Assembly: GCA_020747015.1 (NCBI GenBank)
Contig: JAGTJM010000005.1
Span: forward strand, 62,001 to 126,000
DNA length: 64,000 nt
Reading direction: 5' to 3'
Source: Pyrenochaeta sp. MPI-SDFR-AT-0127
Taxonomy: Eukaryota > Ascomycota > Dothideomycetes > Pleosporales > Cucurbitariaceae
Made by a program: the position numbers and the translations under genes. The stretch's first letter is position 1; each line of letters opens with the position of its first letter. Shown here one piece after another: positions 13,611-24,649 of the stretch. Below the pieces are notes generated by a model. That model did no database searches. It was not told the origin of the DNA and saw only the letters and a program-made list of their open reading frames with translations.

Positions 13611-13640
13611 GGGGTGGGTGGGTGGGTGGGTGGGTGTGTG
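13611..13640 (+). repeat. GGGT tandem repeat, predicted G-quadruplex
   Basis: One run of four G is followed by five runs of GGG, each separated by a single T, and then TGTGTG. This fits the G3+N1-7 quadruplex rule with the shortest possible loops. It lies about 170 bases upstream of the kinesin ATG, with the G-rich strand being the template strand of that gene. Confidence 0.9.
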
Positions 13641-13675
13641 CAGCGTTTCCACGTCGAATCGAGCTTCACGTCGAG

Positions 13676-13716
13676 GTCAAGGCAGGTCAGGTCAGGTCAA
13701 GTCAAGCCCAGTCAAG
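13676..13716 (+). repeat. GTCAG/GTCAA tandem repeat
   Basis: Several direct copies of GTCAR (GTCAA, GTCAG, GTCAG, GTCAA, GTCAA, then GTCAA after a short gap), about 240-280 bases upstream of the kinesin start. It may be a simple-sequence tract or a cluster of protein-binding sites. Confidence 0.6.
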
Positions 13717-16700
13717 ATCGAGGTTCAAGTTCCAGGACGGGATTGATAATAAGGAATTAATCACCTTCACCACGGGTAGGCCAGCAGCGGCGCGACAATT
13801 GCCCCCTAGCCTATGATGGTCGGCCCAGGGGCAGTCCTTCTTGTGCGAAGGGGGGGCCCGAGCGGCAGCAGCACCCCTGCCGCCAGTCCAGCCATGCGCA
13901 AAAAAAAGGCGAATCTCTGGATGCCCCGAGGCTTGGGAGCCCTGCCGGGGCTTTTGCGCGCCTAGGATGCGCGTCCCAAAACGACCCCAGTGCGGCGTCC
14001 GCTATCGCTGCTTTTGGGCGCCGACAGCCGTTGTGCTGCCCTCGCGCGCCCCTTCCTTCTTCCCTTCCTGCAGGCCCGCCATGCTTGCTTGTTCCTGCTT
14101 CTGCTCTTCACGGTGGACGTCCCCTCGGTGCCCACAGCGCTGCCCTCGCGCGCACGCTTCTCTGCGCTACCGGTCGTCCACCAGGCGCATGTGCAGACGT
14201 TGCTCTCCCATCGCCTCATCAACGCTCCTGCTGAACTTTGTTTTGCCTCTGCTTGGCCCTGATTTGCTCGTGTCCCCCTCCGCCATGCTGCTTAACTCGT
14301 TCTAGCACCAGTAGCTCTGCTCATCAGCAAATGGAACCGTCGTGCACGCCCTGCTCTAGCCCAAACGGGCCCGACGCGCCTCTTCCAGCCATTAGACTCT
14401 TCATCACGGCCATGCTCCGAACGGCTCTCTTCAACCGATGATTGGCAGCCTCATAACCCGTCCATTCTCCGCTCCGTCTTTCGAACAAGTAGGCCGAGCG
14501 TGTCACCATGGTCCCAAACGGCAACTCTTTGCCTGCCGTAATGATGCTCGCCAGTCTGCGCTACCGGCCTACCCGCTCCATGACAGCTGAAGGCATGTAT
14601 TGCGGCACCGTCGAGTCGCGTCCCACGCCAGCCCCCGGAGTTTGTCCTTGATGGCGTGTTTCAGCAGCGTCAATCTTGCCCGTCCTTTGCTACCACGCGA
14701 GCTGCCCGTTCTCCTGAACCGCCAAGGTGACGAAGCCTGCAGCCCGTCGTGCACCACACATTGCGGTAAAAAGAGGGGCGCGTCTGTAAGCTGCTCATCC
14801 AGCTTGCAAGTGCCGCTGCCCATGCCCCTGCCCTCGTGCATGATGCCACGCTTCACTGCAGACATGATCAACTTGGACATATTTGCTGTTCCTTGAGGAT
14901 GCTGCTGAGCGCCATGTGCCTGTGGCGTACCGCCCCTTTTCTGTAACCGTGGTATTGACATTCAGGCATCACGCCATGTAACAGACCTTTCGCCAAATCT
15001 TCAACCCTTCGGCACTATACGAGCGGCGTAGCGGGTCCTGCCTCGTCGTGTCCGTCAGCTGCAGTCTTACGTTTGCCTTTTGATTGACTGCGTCCTGCAT
15101 TGCCAGTCAGAGCCCTATAGTTTGCCCTCTACATACAATCCACTCCTTGTGCTTCCATGATTGGCCACGGCCAGAATTCGCATCTTAACGTTGCTAGTCA
15201 TCACCCTTCATGCACACATCGGCAAATGACAGCAGCATGTGGGAAAGCCATGCTCGGCTGAGGTGCACTTGGCAGACGGTTATCGGATTGCTTGCAAACT
15301 CTATTCGAGCCATAGACTGCGGTCCACGTTGAAGATCATCGACATCTCCAGCAGAAGGATAGGCAGCATTGGTCCAGGTAATCTCTGCAAGACCGCGAAG
15401 CTCCACGGTGTGGCTCTTGCCTTTGCTTGTGCAACACCAGCGATTCCGTTTCCCGCTTCTGGTCTTCACTCTCTCTGCGGCACAGTTCCGCACCAACACA
15501 AAAAAAATCCCGTTTCCAATATAACATTCCACCATGCCAAAACCTGAGACACATTGACTACTTGTTGAGCCTCATCGCAACCACGTCCCCACCAAAGTCA
15601 GGTAATGTCAGAACCCGCTTCCGCCTCACCTCCAACAATCATCTACTCGCCCACGCCAACCCTGCAAGTGTCGAGACCATCACCAACCGTGGAGGGGGAG
15701 ACCTGCTACATTTACCACGGAGGGCCTCTCCCGCAAGCCAGCACTGAGCTGCTTCCAAGTTTTCTCGTGGATGCACCACTCTTCTCTGGCACGCACATCA
15801 AGCGGGTAAGACTGAAGTATCACCATGGTGGAGCATTTGCTAAACGAGAGGCTACTGACGACACCTCAGGGTAATATCAGACGTCTGATATACCCGGCTA
15901 CACTCAAACAGGCGAAGCGGGAAGGACCGATATGCATAACATCACATGGTTCCTGTCTACTCTCTCCACGTCCCGAACCATGGATCGATCCAGTCACCCC
16001 AACTGCCTGCCACTATCAAGGAAGCTGCAACCTGAACAGCAACGCAATTGACGTTGAGCAATTGTGATTTCAAGTGAACACAGAGAGCACGTGTATGCCA
16101 CGGGAGCTAGAAGCTTCTGCTCCCCGTATTGACGCCCGAAATCCGCACCAGAACATCTCCGCTCGCTACAGATCTGACACTTGTGAGATGCCACAAACGC
16201 CTTACACCCCATTTCCCAAGCCACAGTACAGTGGTGTCATGCGTGCCCTAGCCCAATGATGTCTCAGCAGCAGGAAAATCAGGAGGAGATACCCTAGAGC
16301 CTGTTTACCCGGGCAATCTCCCTTCCTACCAAATCCCAAATCCCAGCCCAGATCACTCTACAACCTTCTCGCCCACATCAGGGATACGATGAATTGCGGG
16401 GGCCCATCGTGTGACCTGCCAGGCTTTGCAAAGTACCTTGTACCTATGTACCTTTCAAGACGTCTTTTCCTAAAGGCAGTTCGCGAAATACGGCTCCGGC
16501 GTCAAACTTTATTTTGCCATGCATATGCAAAAGTCGAGTCAAGACACTGGCCGCTGTCTTTGCTGCGCCATTTGTTAGCTTGCATCTGACATCCAACTAG
16601 TAGTAGACGTCCATGTTTCGACTGTCCTTGATCCGGCAATCAACCATCGGGCCCGCGTGAACCTAATCGCTTAACGGTCTCCTAACTCTTGCAGCAACAA

Positions 16701-19112
16701 TTACCGAGAGCACAATGATCTCGATCCAATTACTCAGCGGAAAGGCCAACAACAATTCCGGCTTTTGTTAGAGCCGTTCCGAAGCCTTCGGAGCTCCACG
16801 CCCGCATGGATTACAATAGCATTGCATGGAGACGAAAAGCAGACGGTGACATACACACTCCAAGGCGTCCATCCAAGCAATTTATCCCGCGCTGTCTTGG
16901 GGTGATCCGAAACGGCGCTACAGTAACCAAACTCGCTAATATCGAAGAACCACGGGCAAACTTCCAGAACAGACTTTGGTAGTGCATTAGCCAAACCACG
17001 ATTCGCCTCTCAACCCACAGTTTAGGCTCACGGTCTGCGCAAACCGGCGATCAATCCACGCACTCACTGGAGAAAATGGTTTGCTGACCACCACCCGCCT
17101 TTATCCGACTCTTAAACGTAGTGCTTCCTGTGCCATGTGTCCTCAACCAAGCGATGCCATTCTACACCTCCTGTCGATTAACTTCCACTACCGATCCATC
17201 GCTGCGTCATCTCTGAGCCCTTTTCCCCATTGCCCTCCAACAAATCCCAACGTATGCAAAGATTTTTCTTCCAGAACACTTTTGCTCAAACCAAACTCTC
17301 CTCCCAGTCCTTCTGGAGTCCCTGATTATGTTCTAGAATTCCATTTTCGAATGCGTTTTTTTTTGTAGACTCGTCGTCGATTTAAAAGTTTGGCCTTGCA
17401 AGGGAAGCCCCCGTCTGCCACGCTGAGCGGGTACCGTTGCACGGCGCTAGCTTCACAGTGCATGCCCACTCTTTCTTTAGCACAGCAACGCAGGAAGGAT
17501 TTTCTCTATTTTTAATGGCTTGCAGCGAAGATTTGCCCATCTAAAACACTGGGTCATGTTTCGGGTTAGGTTGGCAATGCCAGCAAAGAGTCGCAGGAGA
17601 AGCGATTCATGGCTGCACAAGAGCTGCATTAGCTATCCTTACAAGAAAACGTTCGCCAGAGATACTTCTCGTTGCTGTCAGTGTGTTTGCTACGTGATGG
17701 TCTTCTGATTCACTCGTCGTTTTCTCTTGTCGTGTTGTAGATTCATATTTACTTTCCTTCTTGACTCGCTGTTTCATGCAAACCCTATCTCCGTCTACAC
17801 GACGTCCACACAATACCTACACAATCCACACAAAATAATACCTACACAAACAACCCTCTTCTTATACAGTCATGTGACAGGCAGTGCAATTGCCCTTCAG
17901 CCTTCCACATCGACGCTACGCCCTACCCCACGCCCCGCTATCGAGGCTGAAAAAGGACTACGCACAAACGAGTCGTACAGGATGGTATAATGTGAATACT
18001 ATTGCATACGAGCGTTTGCGCCCGCAGCGTTGGGAAACGGTATGTGCCTCTTATTTTTTTTTTAGCCGAATCCTGCCGCGATCTTTCAGATTCGCGGTAG
18101 TAGGAAATTTGGATGGGTGTGGCTTGGAATCGTAGTCTTGCATGGTGTGTGGTGGAGGGAGGTGAAGTAAGTCTTTTTGTTCGAGGACGCTCGTTGCCAG
18201 TTTTTACTTTGCAAAACAAGAAGGGGGGTTAGGAATGTGGCGTGTATTCAAGAGTAATGGAGCTCCCAATATTAGGCATGCACACTTTCCACGATTCTAT
18301 TAATTTTGAGGCATCTGAGGAATTTTCAATAACTCAAATGTTTGTATTCTCCTTTTCTGTGCAGGTTGCTGTGTCTGACTTCGATTCTTGTCTCGGGTTG
18401 TGCGTTTCTTTGTTGGCTACTTGGATATACATCAAGGCCGCTTACGGAAAGAGGTGATGGCGCATAGAGATGAACGAGGTCAAGTTACAGGCTGATGGGC
18501 AAAGTCTTTGTGTGTTGGTGTTTGCCAAATTAATGTAGAGGTTAGAATGGTTGTGACATGACTGGAGTTCATCGTGCGTTGCGTCAACCAAAAGATGCCA
18601 TTCTTGATCGCCAGATACTTTGGTAGATTTCTTTCCTTGTTCGAATGTTGCAACATTAGGGAATCATTGCCTATGCAAAGAAGACGTAAAGATGTGGCAA
18701 GAGACAGGGAAGCAGAGATCCATGTGGCTCAACGATTGTCTTGGGCGCAACTATGCTATTGCCAGATATGATGAGATGATAGGTCGACTAGGCATCCTGA
18801 ACAGAATGTAGGATGTCGCATGTTATCGCATAACATCGTGAAGGAAGAGTAGAGATCCCAGTGGCTCAGCCTTACCCGTGGTTTAGACGGTGCCCTGCAG
18901 CGGATCCTAGCAGCACGTCATTCGCGCTAAAAGAATTCGATGCTCCAGAGGTCTCCAATTGCGTGAATTCACTGCAGGTTCGGCCGGTCGCCCGTTGTTG
19001 ACGTGATAAAGACAAGTCTATTTCATTCTCACATTCCGCCTTTTGCATTGCAACTCACTTTCCATCTAATACGCACCTCAACCTGTCTGCAACTTCAGTA
19101 CGAACTTCAACA

Positions 19113-19909
19113 ATGGCAACGTGAGCCCCACCATGCCCCGCCATCACCACCAACATCACTAACACATCCTCCAGCAACATCACCTGGCACCCATCGCTCT
19201 CGCGCGCCGAGCGCAACACCGCCCGCAAGCAAAAGGGCTTCACAATCTGGTTTACCGGTCTCTCTGCGTCTGGCAAGTCCACCATTGCAACTGCGCTTGA
19301 GCAGCACCTTTTGCACCTTGGATTCGCAGCATACCGCCTCGACGGCGACAATGTGCGCTTCGGCCTCAACAAAGACCTAGGTTTCTCAGAGAAGGACAGA
19401 AATGAGAACATTCGCCGGATAGCGGAGGTACGTTGGACGTCATTTGCCAATAGGCAATTGAGAGGCGCAAGCACGCAATATGCATGCCCAGCCTTCAAGA
19501 CAAACAACGCGGGATATTTTAGCTAACTGCCATGGTGTCTTGATAGGTTGCAAAGCTCTTCGCAGACTCTTCCACCATTGCCATCACCTCCTTCATCTCC
19601 CCCTACAAGAAGGACCGCGCCACCGCCCGCGACCTGCACGCCGTCACCACCGGCTCCGACGAGCCATTGGCCTTTGTCGAGGTCTTTGTTGATCTCCCGC
19701 TCGAGGTTGCCGAGGCGCGTGACCCCAAGGGTCTCTACAAGAAGGCGAGAGAGGGCAAGATCCCAGAGTTCACGGGCATTAGTGCGCCGTATGAGGCTCC
19801 AGAGAACGCCGAGATCCACATCAGGAGTGACCTGAAGAGTGTCGAGGACAGCGTTAGGGAGATTGTAGAGTATCTGCAGAGCAAGGGATTGTTGGACCAG
19901 CAGAAGTAA
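19113..19909 (+). CDS. MET14: adenylylsulfate (APS) kinase
   Basis: Exons 19113-19120, 19175-19427 and 19547-19909 encode 207 residues, the usual length of the fungal enzyme. It phosphorylates adenosine 5'-phosphosulfate to PAPS with ATP, the second cytosolic step of sulfate assimilation. The P-loop GLSASGKST is at 31-39. DGDNVRFGLNKDLGFS and RNENIRRIAEVAKLF are typical APS-binding segments, and SPYKKDR plus FVEVFVDLPLEV complete the family pattern. The first exon carries only eight coding bases (ATGGCAAC). Its donor GTGAGC and the acceptor CCAG restore MATNITWHPS, which matches the expected N-terminus. Intron 2 (119 bases) is longer than most here. The downstream gene on the same strand starts 0.5 kb away and is not obviously related to sulfur metabolism. 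Confidence 0.95.
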
Positions 19910-20408
19910 GGCGTCGGTTTAAAGCAGGGTCTTGTGAGACACAATGCATTGGTCGGGCAGCTGTAAAATTGCACATACTGGGACAAGAATATGATATGAC
20001 TACCATGAGAGAAACACCAATAAAGCTAAAGACTTCTATCATAGTTGTAACTTGGCCGCTGACGTTGATTGTTGAAAGCCGACATGAAGCAAAACACGCC
20101 TAAAATCGGTCGCCCTCGAATCGTGCTTGTCACGCGCGAGCACGGCTTCAATTTTAGTACCGATACTGATGCTTTCCAATCAGCAAGGCTCTAGCCAATG
20201 TGTTCCAGCTTTTTGTCCGGCCGACAAAGTGCGTGGATAGTCTGGAGTATCTAAAGGCGGAAAGGTCCCCCACATCGGGACCCATTAGTCGGCGCTGCTT
20301 AACCCTCGGCCCAATGACCACAAAAGCCTTGATACATCCAATAAATACTAGAATGATTCGCTTACAGGACTAGATAGCTTGTTCCATCCATACCAATATA
20401 CTTACAAA
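19910..20408. other. intergenic region between APS kinase and flavoprotein genes
   Basis: Expected to hold the 3' untranslated region of the APS kinase gene and the promoter of the flavoprotein gene. No gene or repeat is evident. Confidence 0.6.
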
Positions 20409-21437
20409 ATGCACATACTCGGCCTCGTGAACGGGTCGAAAGGCGGTAACTCGGAGATCCTCGCCAAAGCCGCCCTGCAAGCTGCAAAAGAGAAAGATGC
20501 TTCAATCACAACGTCGTGGATACATGTGCCCTCTGTGGCATACCCGCGGAATTCTGGGCCATTGAAAGGCGCGCCAGACGTATCGGCTGGCACAAATGCA
20601 TCCAACAACACAAATGGCACAACCCCCAATGAGCAAGAAGCCGCGCGAGATGATCGCCTCACCGTCTTCAACGCTATTCTTGACGCAGATGCCATCCTCT
20701 ACTCCACGGCTGTCTATAGCCATCAACCCGCCGGCGCACTCAAAGCCCTCCTCGACACTCTGCTAGGCCCGTACACCGACCCTGCTCTGGCAACACGCAT
20801 TGTAGAGGGCCAGAAGAATGGAGACCCGAAATACGGCAAGATGAAAATCGACCCGCGGATCCTCAAGCCCCGAATTGCTGGCTTTCTGGCCGTCGGTGGG
20901 AGTACAACACCAGATCAATTCACCATGGCGTTGCCGACGCTGCATCTGCTCGCGTACAGTCTGCACATGAAGGTTGTGGATCAGATGGTGTACATGGGGT
21001 GTACGAACCCGGGGGCGGTGCTGAAATCAGCAGACGATGCGGTTATGAAGCGAACGCAGGACTTGGGGCGGAACCTTGCCAGTCAGATTGGCAAGACGTT
21101 TGACGACGCCGAGTACCTGGGTCCACGGCCTGAGGGCGCATGTCCACACTGCCACCTGAGCAAGATGGACTACTTTGGCGGGCCCGAGAACAGCATTGGA
21201 TGTGTGGTTTGCGGCACCACGGGCACGCTGGTCGTGGCAGAGGGAAAGATTGTGCCGAGTTGGGACCAAGATTCAGAGTACTGCTGCATCACGATGAAGG
21301 GCAAGCAGAAACACATTGATGATATTTTCAAAAACGGATCGGCAGAGTGGAAAGGGTTCGACAGCGACGCAGGGTTCAAGAAGACGCTGGACGAGTGGAG
21401 AGGAGTGGATGCTGGACAGATACGTTTCGACGCGTGA
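20409..21437 (+). CDS. flavodoxin-fold NAD(P)H-dependent FMN reductase-like protein with C-terminal Cys-rich tail
   Basis: A single uninterrupted exon encodes 342 residues. I chose the ATG at 20409 because the protein then opens with MHILGLVNGSKGGNSEIL, a beta strand followed by the FMN phosphate-binding loop of the flavodoxin/FMN-reductase fold. A second in-frame ATG ten codons upstream only adds a non-conserved extension. DADAILYSTAVYSHQPAG and the KPRIAGFLAVGGS strand fit the rest of the fold, with an Asn/Thr-rich insertion around 65-80. Towards the C-terminus two CxxC pairs (CPHC and CVVC, roughly 20 residues apart) resemble a zinc ribbon or metal site, an arrangement familiar from prokaryotic flavoproteins. 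The substrate is unknown. Lack of introns in an intron-rich neighbourhood hints at acquisition by transfer, but that is not shown. Confidence 0.72.
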   Translation: MHILGLVNGSKGGNSEILAKAALQAAKEKDASITTSWIHVPSVAYPRNSGPLKGAPDVSAGTNASNNTNGTTPNEQEAARDDRLTVFNAILDADAILYSTAVYSHQPAGALKALLDTLLGPYTDPALATRIVEGQKNGDPKYGKMKIDPRILKPRIAGFLAVGGSTTPDQFTMALPTLHLLAYSLHMKVVDQMVYMGCTNPGAVLKSADDAVMKRTQDLGRNLASQIGKTFDDAEYLGPRPEGACPHCHLSKMDYFGGPENSIGCVVCGTTGTLVVAEGKIVPSWDQDSEYCCITMKGKQKHIDDIFKNGSAEWKGFDSDAGFKKTLDEWRGVDAGQIRFDA

Positions 21438-22284
21438 GGGGGAAATCTAAGTTTAACGGAGTCTTTGTGGAGAAAGTCCCCACGATTCAGAAACTGGAGG
21501 TGAATCTGGGCCCGGAGGGCTGCGAGTGGGAGTGGATATGACATGGCATTATGGCCAGTAACGTTTACATTTAAGTTTGTAATCAGGGCCAATGATCCAG
21601 CCAAGTGTTATTGAAGCCAGATCAATGATCAATGCTGTTATTGCCACTCCGACCTTTCACATGCTATTGAACATGTCGTGTCTGTCCTGCAAGGCCATGC
21701 AACAAAGTGAACTAAAGACGCCATATAGCACAGTGCATAGAAACAGCATCCAAGTATCGCGAAAGTGAACCGGTGCTCAACGTCTATTTCTTTTTTCCCT
21801 TCAGAACAAAAACAACACATCCCAGCCTCCCCGAGCGTTCCGGTACAAATAAAGTCCACGCTTCCATTCCATGCGGTTTTACGGAAGATCAATCGTACGA
21901 CACCCCCAGCCCGCATCGTACGTACTCTGCATTACGCCCGCGGGACTCCCCCCAATCCAGGCACTCTCAGAACTCAAAACGTTGGGGACCACGACCCACA
22001 GCTTTGGCTTTGGCTTTTGGCAGCATTTGCAAGAAAAAGGAAAGAATGTAACCTCGGAGGAGCCGCGCATCCGAAACCAAAGCACAAAATAGGGCCTGGC
22101 CTGCATGAAACAGGAGATTTTTCTCCCCCCCCAGCCGATACAATGAATCCTAAACCCGGGCTTTTTTGGAACATGTACGCCGCTCACTATATAGCCAACA
22201 ACTAAACCCCCCACGTCATGGACAAGGCCTTGATATCGCGCAAGAGAAAAACACTATTACCTCAGATCCAACTAACGAAGGGAC

Positions 22285-22295
22285 GGGGGGGGGGG
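22285..22295. repeat. poly-G run (11 G)
   Basis: Eleven consecutive G in the flavoprotein-BCD1 intergenic region. Confidence 0.9.
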
Positions 22296-22658
22296 CCCAC
22301 TGTAAACGGACATTAGCTATGCTCGCGGAGAGTTTGTTTGCTATAAGTGTGCATGGCAATCTCAATCTTTGCGATATCAGTGGCACGGCAGTATTCTCCG
22401 CGCCTCCCCAAATTTTCTCTCTTGCAACAAGGAAAAAAAGAGCCGGCTCACGCAATGCACTAGCATCGCGACGCGGGTGCTCGAGCTAGGATCGAGGATC
22501 ATTGCGCGCTCCGGGGGTGTGGCCGGTAGACAAAAAGCGCATACTGCAATATACGTTCTACGTTGGCAGGAGTGGAGCCAGATAAGAATGACGCTGACTC
22601 TGGCATACGCGGCGACAGAGACCAAGATGGAAAGGTTGACCTGGTTACCTTTCTCTCG

Positions 22659-22672
22659 CCCCCCCCCCCCCC
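22659..22672. repeat. poly-C run (14 C)
   Basis: Fourteen consecutive C, about 370 bases from the poly-G run. Read length errors in such runs are common, so the exact count is uncertain. Confidence 0.85.
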
Positions 22673-23266
22673 TCCTCTGATTCAGGCGCACGCTGGCAAA
22701 CCTGGCACTTGCCTGAGTGTCAACGGTGCGGCCACGACTCACGGGAACGCTCCATGACGAGGGTCAGGGGTTACGCACACGAGGCAAGCAGGCAAGCAAG
22801 CGGGGTTTACAGCGAACGGGCCGCGGGACGGTTGACGGTTTAAACGGTATCCATCAGGCAAGGTGACGAGGAAAAAGAAAAAAGAAAGGAAAGAAGTACA
22901 ATGTGAAACGGGATGTGACTGCGCTGTGCATATTGGGAAAACCGAAAAAAGTATGGGGAAACGGGTAAGCGAAAAAGTGTGATTGGGGAAAAGCAAAAGG
23001 TGAGTTGAGGCGGTACCCATTGTATGCAAAGGGGACAGGGGTTGAGGGGACCCTTGTCCAAGTGGCTTGAAGGAGTATTGATGGGGCCCACAAGGAGTAG
23101 AGCGTAGCGCTTCTGGATGCGCGCTACAATGCTTCCTTCGCATTCGTACTGCGTCCATGACATAGCAAAGTCCTCGGTGATGAGAGACTGAAGTGGTCGG
23201 AGAGAGTGTGCAAATGTGTAAGAGTGCAAGTGTGCAAGTACCGAGTATGCAGAGGTGGCTCCACTA

Positions 23267-24649
23267 TCAGAGCCCTGCACCAAGATCCTGCTTCAATACG
23301 TCAAGTATCTTCTTACTATCCACCTCTTCTCCCCTCCCCCTTTCGTCCTGTGGCCCTTCCTCTTTCAGTCTCCTTAGGATCTCAGGGTCAAGCTCTCTCA
23401 TTAGGTCGTCGAACTCCTTCTGTTCTTCTCCTTCCAGCTTGAGGTAGTCTTCCTCCAACATGAACTCGTCTGGCAATTTCGTCATCGCACTAGAAAACAC
23501 GTAGATGGTAGGAAATTCGAGGACAGTGCGGCCGTGTAAGCTCTCAGCGAGTGTGTGTGAAGGTGTAAGTGGTATCAGGACGTGTCGACTCGAGCTAGTG
23601 CGAGGTTTTATAAGAAAAAACCGATACTGCCCACTGTCCACGGGCTGGGCGCTTGGCCCATCATTGCGAGCGTCTGGAGGGTGCGGGTCTGCCAGGTGGA
23701 TCTCTCCTTTGGCGGTGGCCGGTATCTGTTCTTCGGCGAGAGCAGAGGTTCTTCGTCTGGTAGGCGGATGCTCTTCTCGCTTCTGCTCATTGACATCAGG
23801 CTCGAGCGACTGGAGCGACTTGTCCTGATCCGTTGAAGTAGCTTGGGCATCTTGGGTGTCTGTAGATGTTGTTGTCACAGGAGTGTCAGTGCCCAGCTTC
23901 CTCTTCTTCCCTTTATGTTGGTCAAAGGGGTGGGCGTGTGCTATGGAGAAGGTCGATGATGTCTCAGTGAGCACACGCCTCTTTGCATTATCAATCCATT
24001 CAACAGTCCACACGATGTTGTTTTTAGCTTTCCTATGCCCCAGTCAGCTCCAGTAACTTACGTGATCATGCTGACGGCGGCCTTACTTGGTACTTGATGG
24101 ATGAGACTTGTTCTCTTTTTGTCTACTCAAGCCTTTTGGCGCTCTGATGATCTTTACTCTTGCAGCTTGTTCTAGCCGGTTGTACTGAATGCCAGCTTGC
24201 TGGCTCCTCGACTTGGGCTGAGCATCGGATGAAGCGCCAACGTCTGTGGCGCCCACTACCCTCTCAGCTTTCTCCAGGTTGCGCTCGATGCCGGCAAGAA
24301 AGTTGAAGTCGTGGTCAATGCCGGCTGGAGTGACGAGTTGCGACTTCTTGACGAACTTGGTTGGATCGCGCTGGCCAGAGCATTGCGCCCACGCTTGATG
24401 ACGCTTGTAGCATGGCAGCGAGCACGTGCGGGCGGCACAGCCTGGACAGCGATATTTGGATGGGTTGGAGTTGCTGGGCTATGTCAGCTCTGCCAGGCGT
24501 GTCTCAGCCTCTTGCTGCGCTGGCCGATTGCTGTACAGACCATTGCTGACCATATGGGACGCTACGACTAAAGCGACATATCAAGAAGGCTGGTTGAGGA
24601 TGACGCACCAGATGCTGCAGAGGTCGCTCAGCAGCGCCGAGTCTGACAT
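23267..24649 (-). CDS. BCD1: box C/D snoRNP assembly factor BCD1 (HIT-type zinc finger)
   Basis: Exons (minus): 24649-24609, 24473-24087, 24032-23267; 397 residues. The N-terminus is a HIT zinc finger: C11, C14, C23, C26, C31, C35, H39 and C45 give the full CX2C-X8-CX2C-X4-C-X3-C-X3-H-X5-C pattern, followed by the family signature SGQRDPTKF. BCD1/ZNHIT6 acts in the nucleus in early assembly of box C/D snoRNPs, which guide rRNA 2'-O-methylation. The middle (KAKNNIVWTVEWI) matches the conserved block after the finger, and the rest is a variable acidic C-terminus. Exon 1 is only 41 bases and splits the second Cys codon; the join LCSI/CNSNPSKYRC fixes both splice sites. Intron 2 retains TAA immediately after the donor, so unspliced RNA would terminate early. 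It is divergent from the DENN-domain gene. Confidence 0.92.

Larger units (their letters stand above)
13439..19112. other. 5.7 kb without a supportable gene; divergent upstream regions
   Basis: The left part is the promoter and leader of the kinesin gene and carries two simple-repeat tracts annotated separately. The right end is the upstream region of the APS kinase gene. Short open frames between 13841 and 18811 are low-complexity or lack conserved features, and none is joined to another by a convincing intron. Around 17810-17850 there is an imperfect repeat built on CCTACACAA and CACACAA. I found no tRNA, 5S rRNA or transposon ends. Confidence 0.5.
21438..23266. other. 1.8 kb intergenic region with homopolymer runs
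   Basis: Tail-to-tail space between the flavoprotein gene and BCD1. It contains a run of 11 G at 22285-22295 and a run of 14 C at 22659-22672. Open frames on both strands are short and compositionally odd. I see no gene. Confidence 0.55.

Noticed and set aside
18700..18870. Two similar strings (CAGAGATCCATGTGGCTCAA and GTAGAGATCCCAGTGGCTCA)
   Set aside because: Similarity is limited to about 20 bases and does not extend, so no repeat element is supported.
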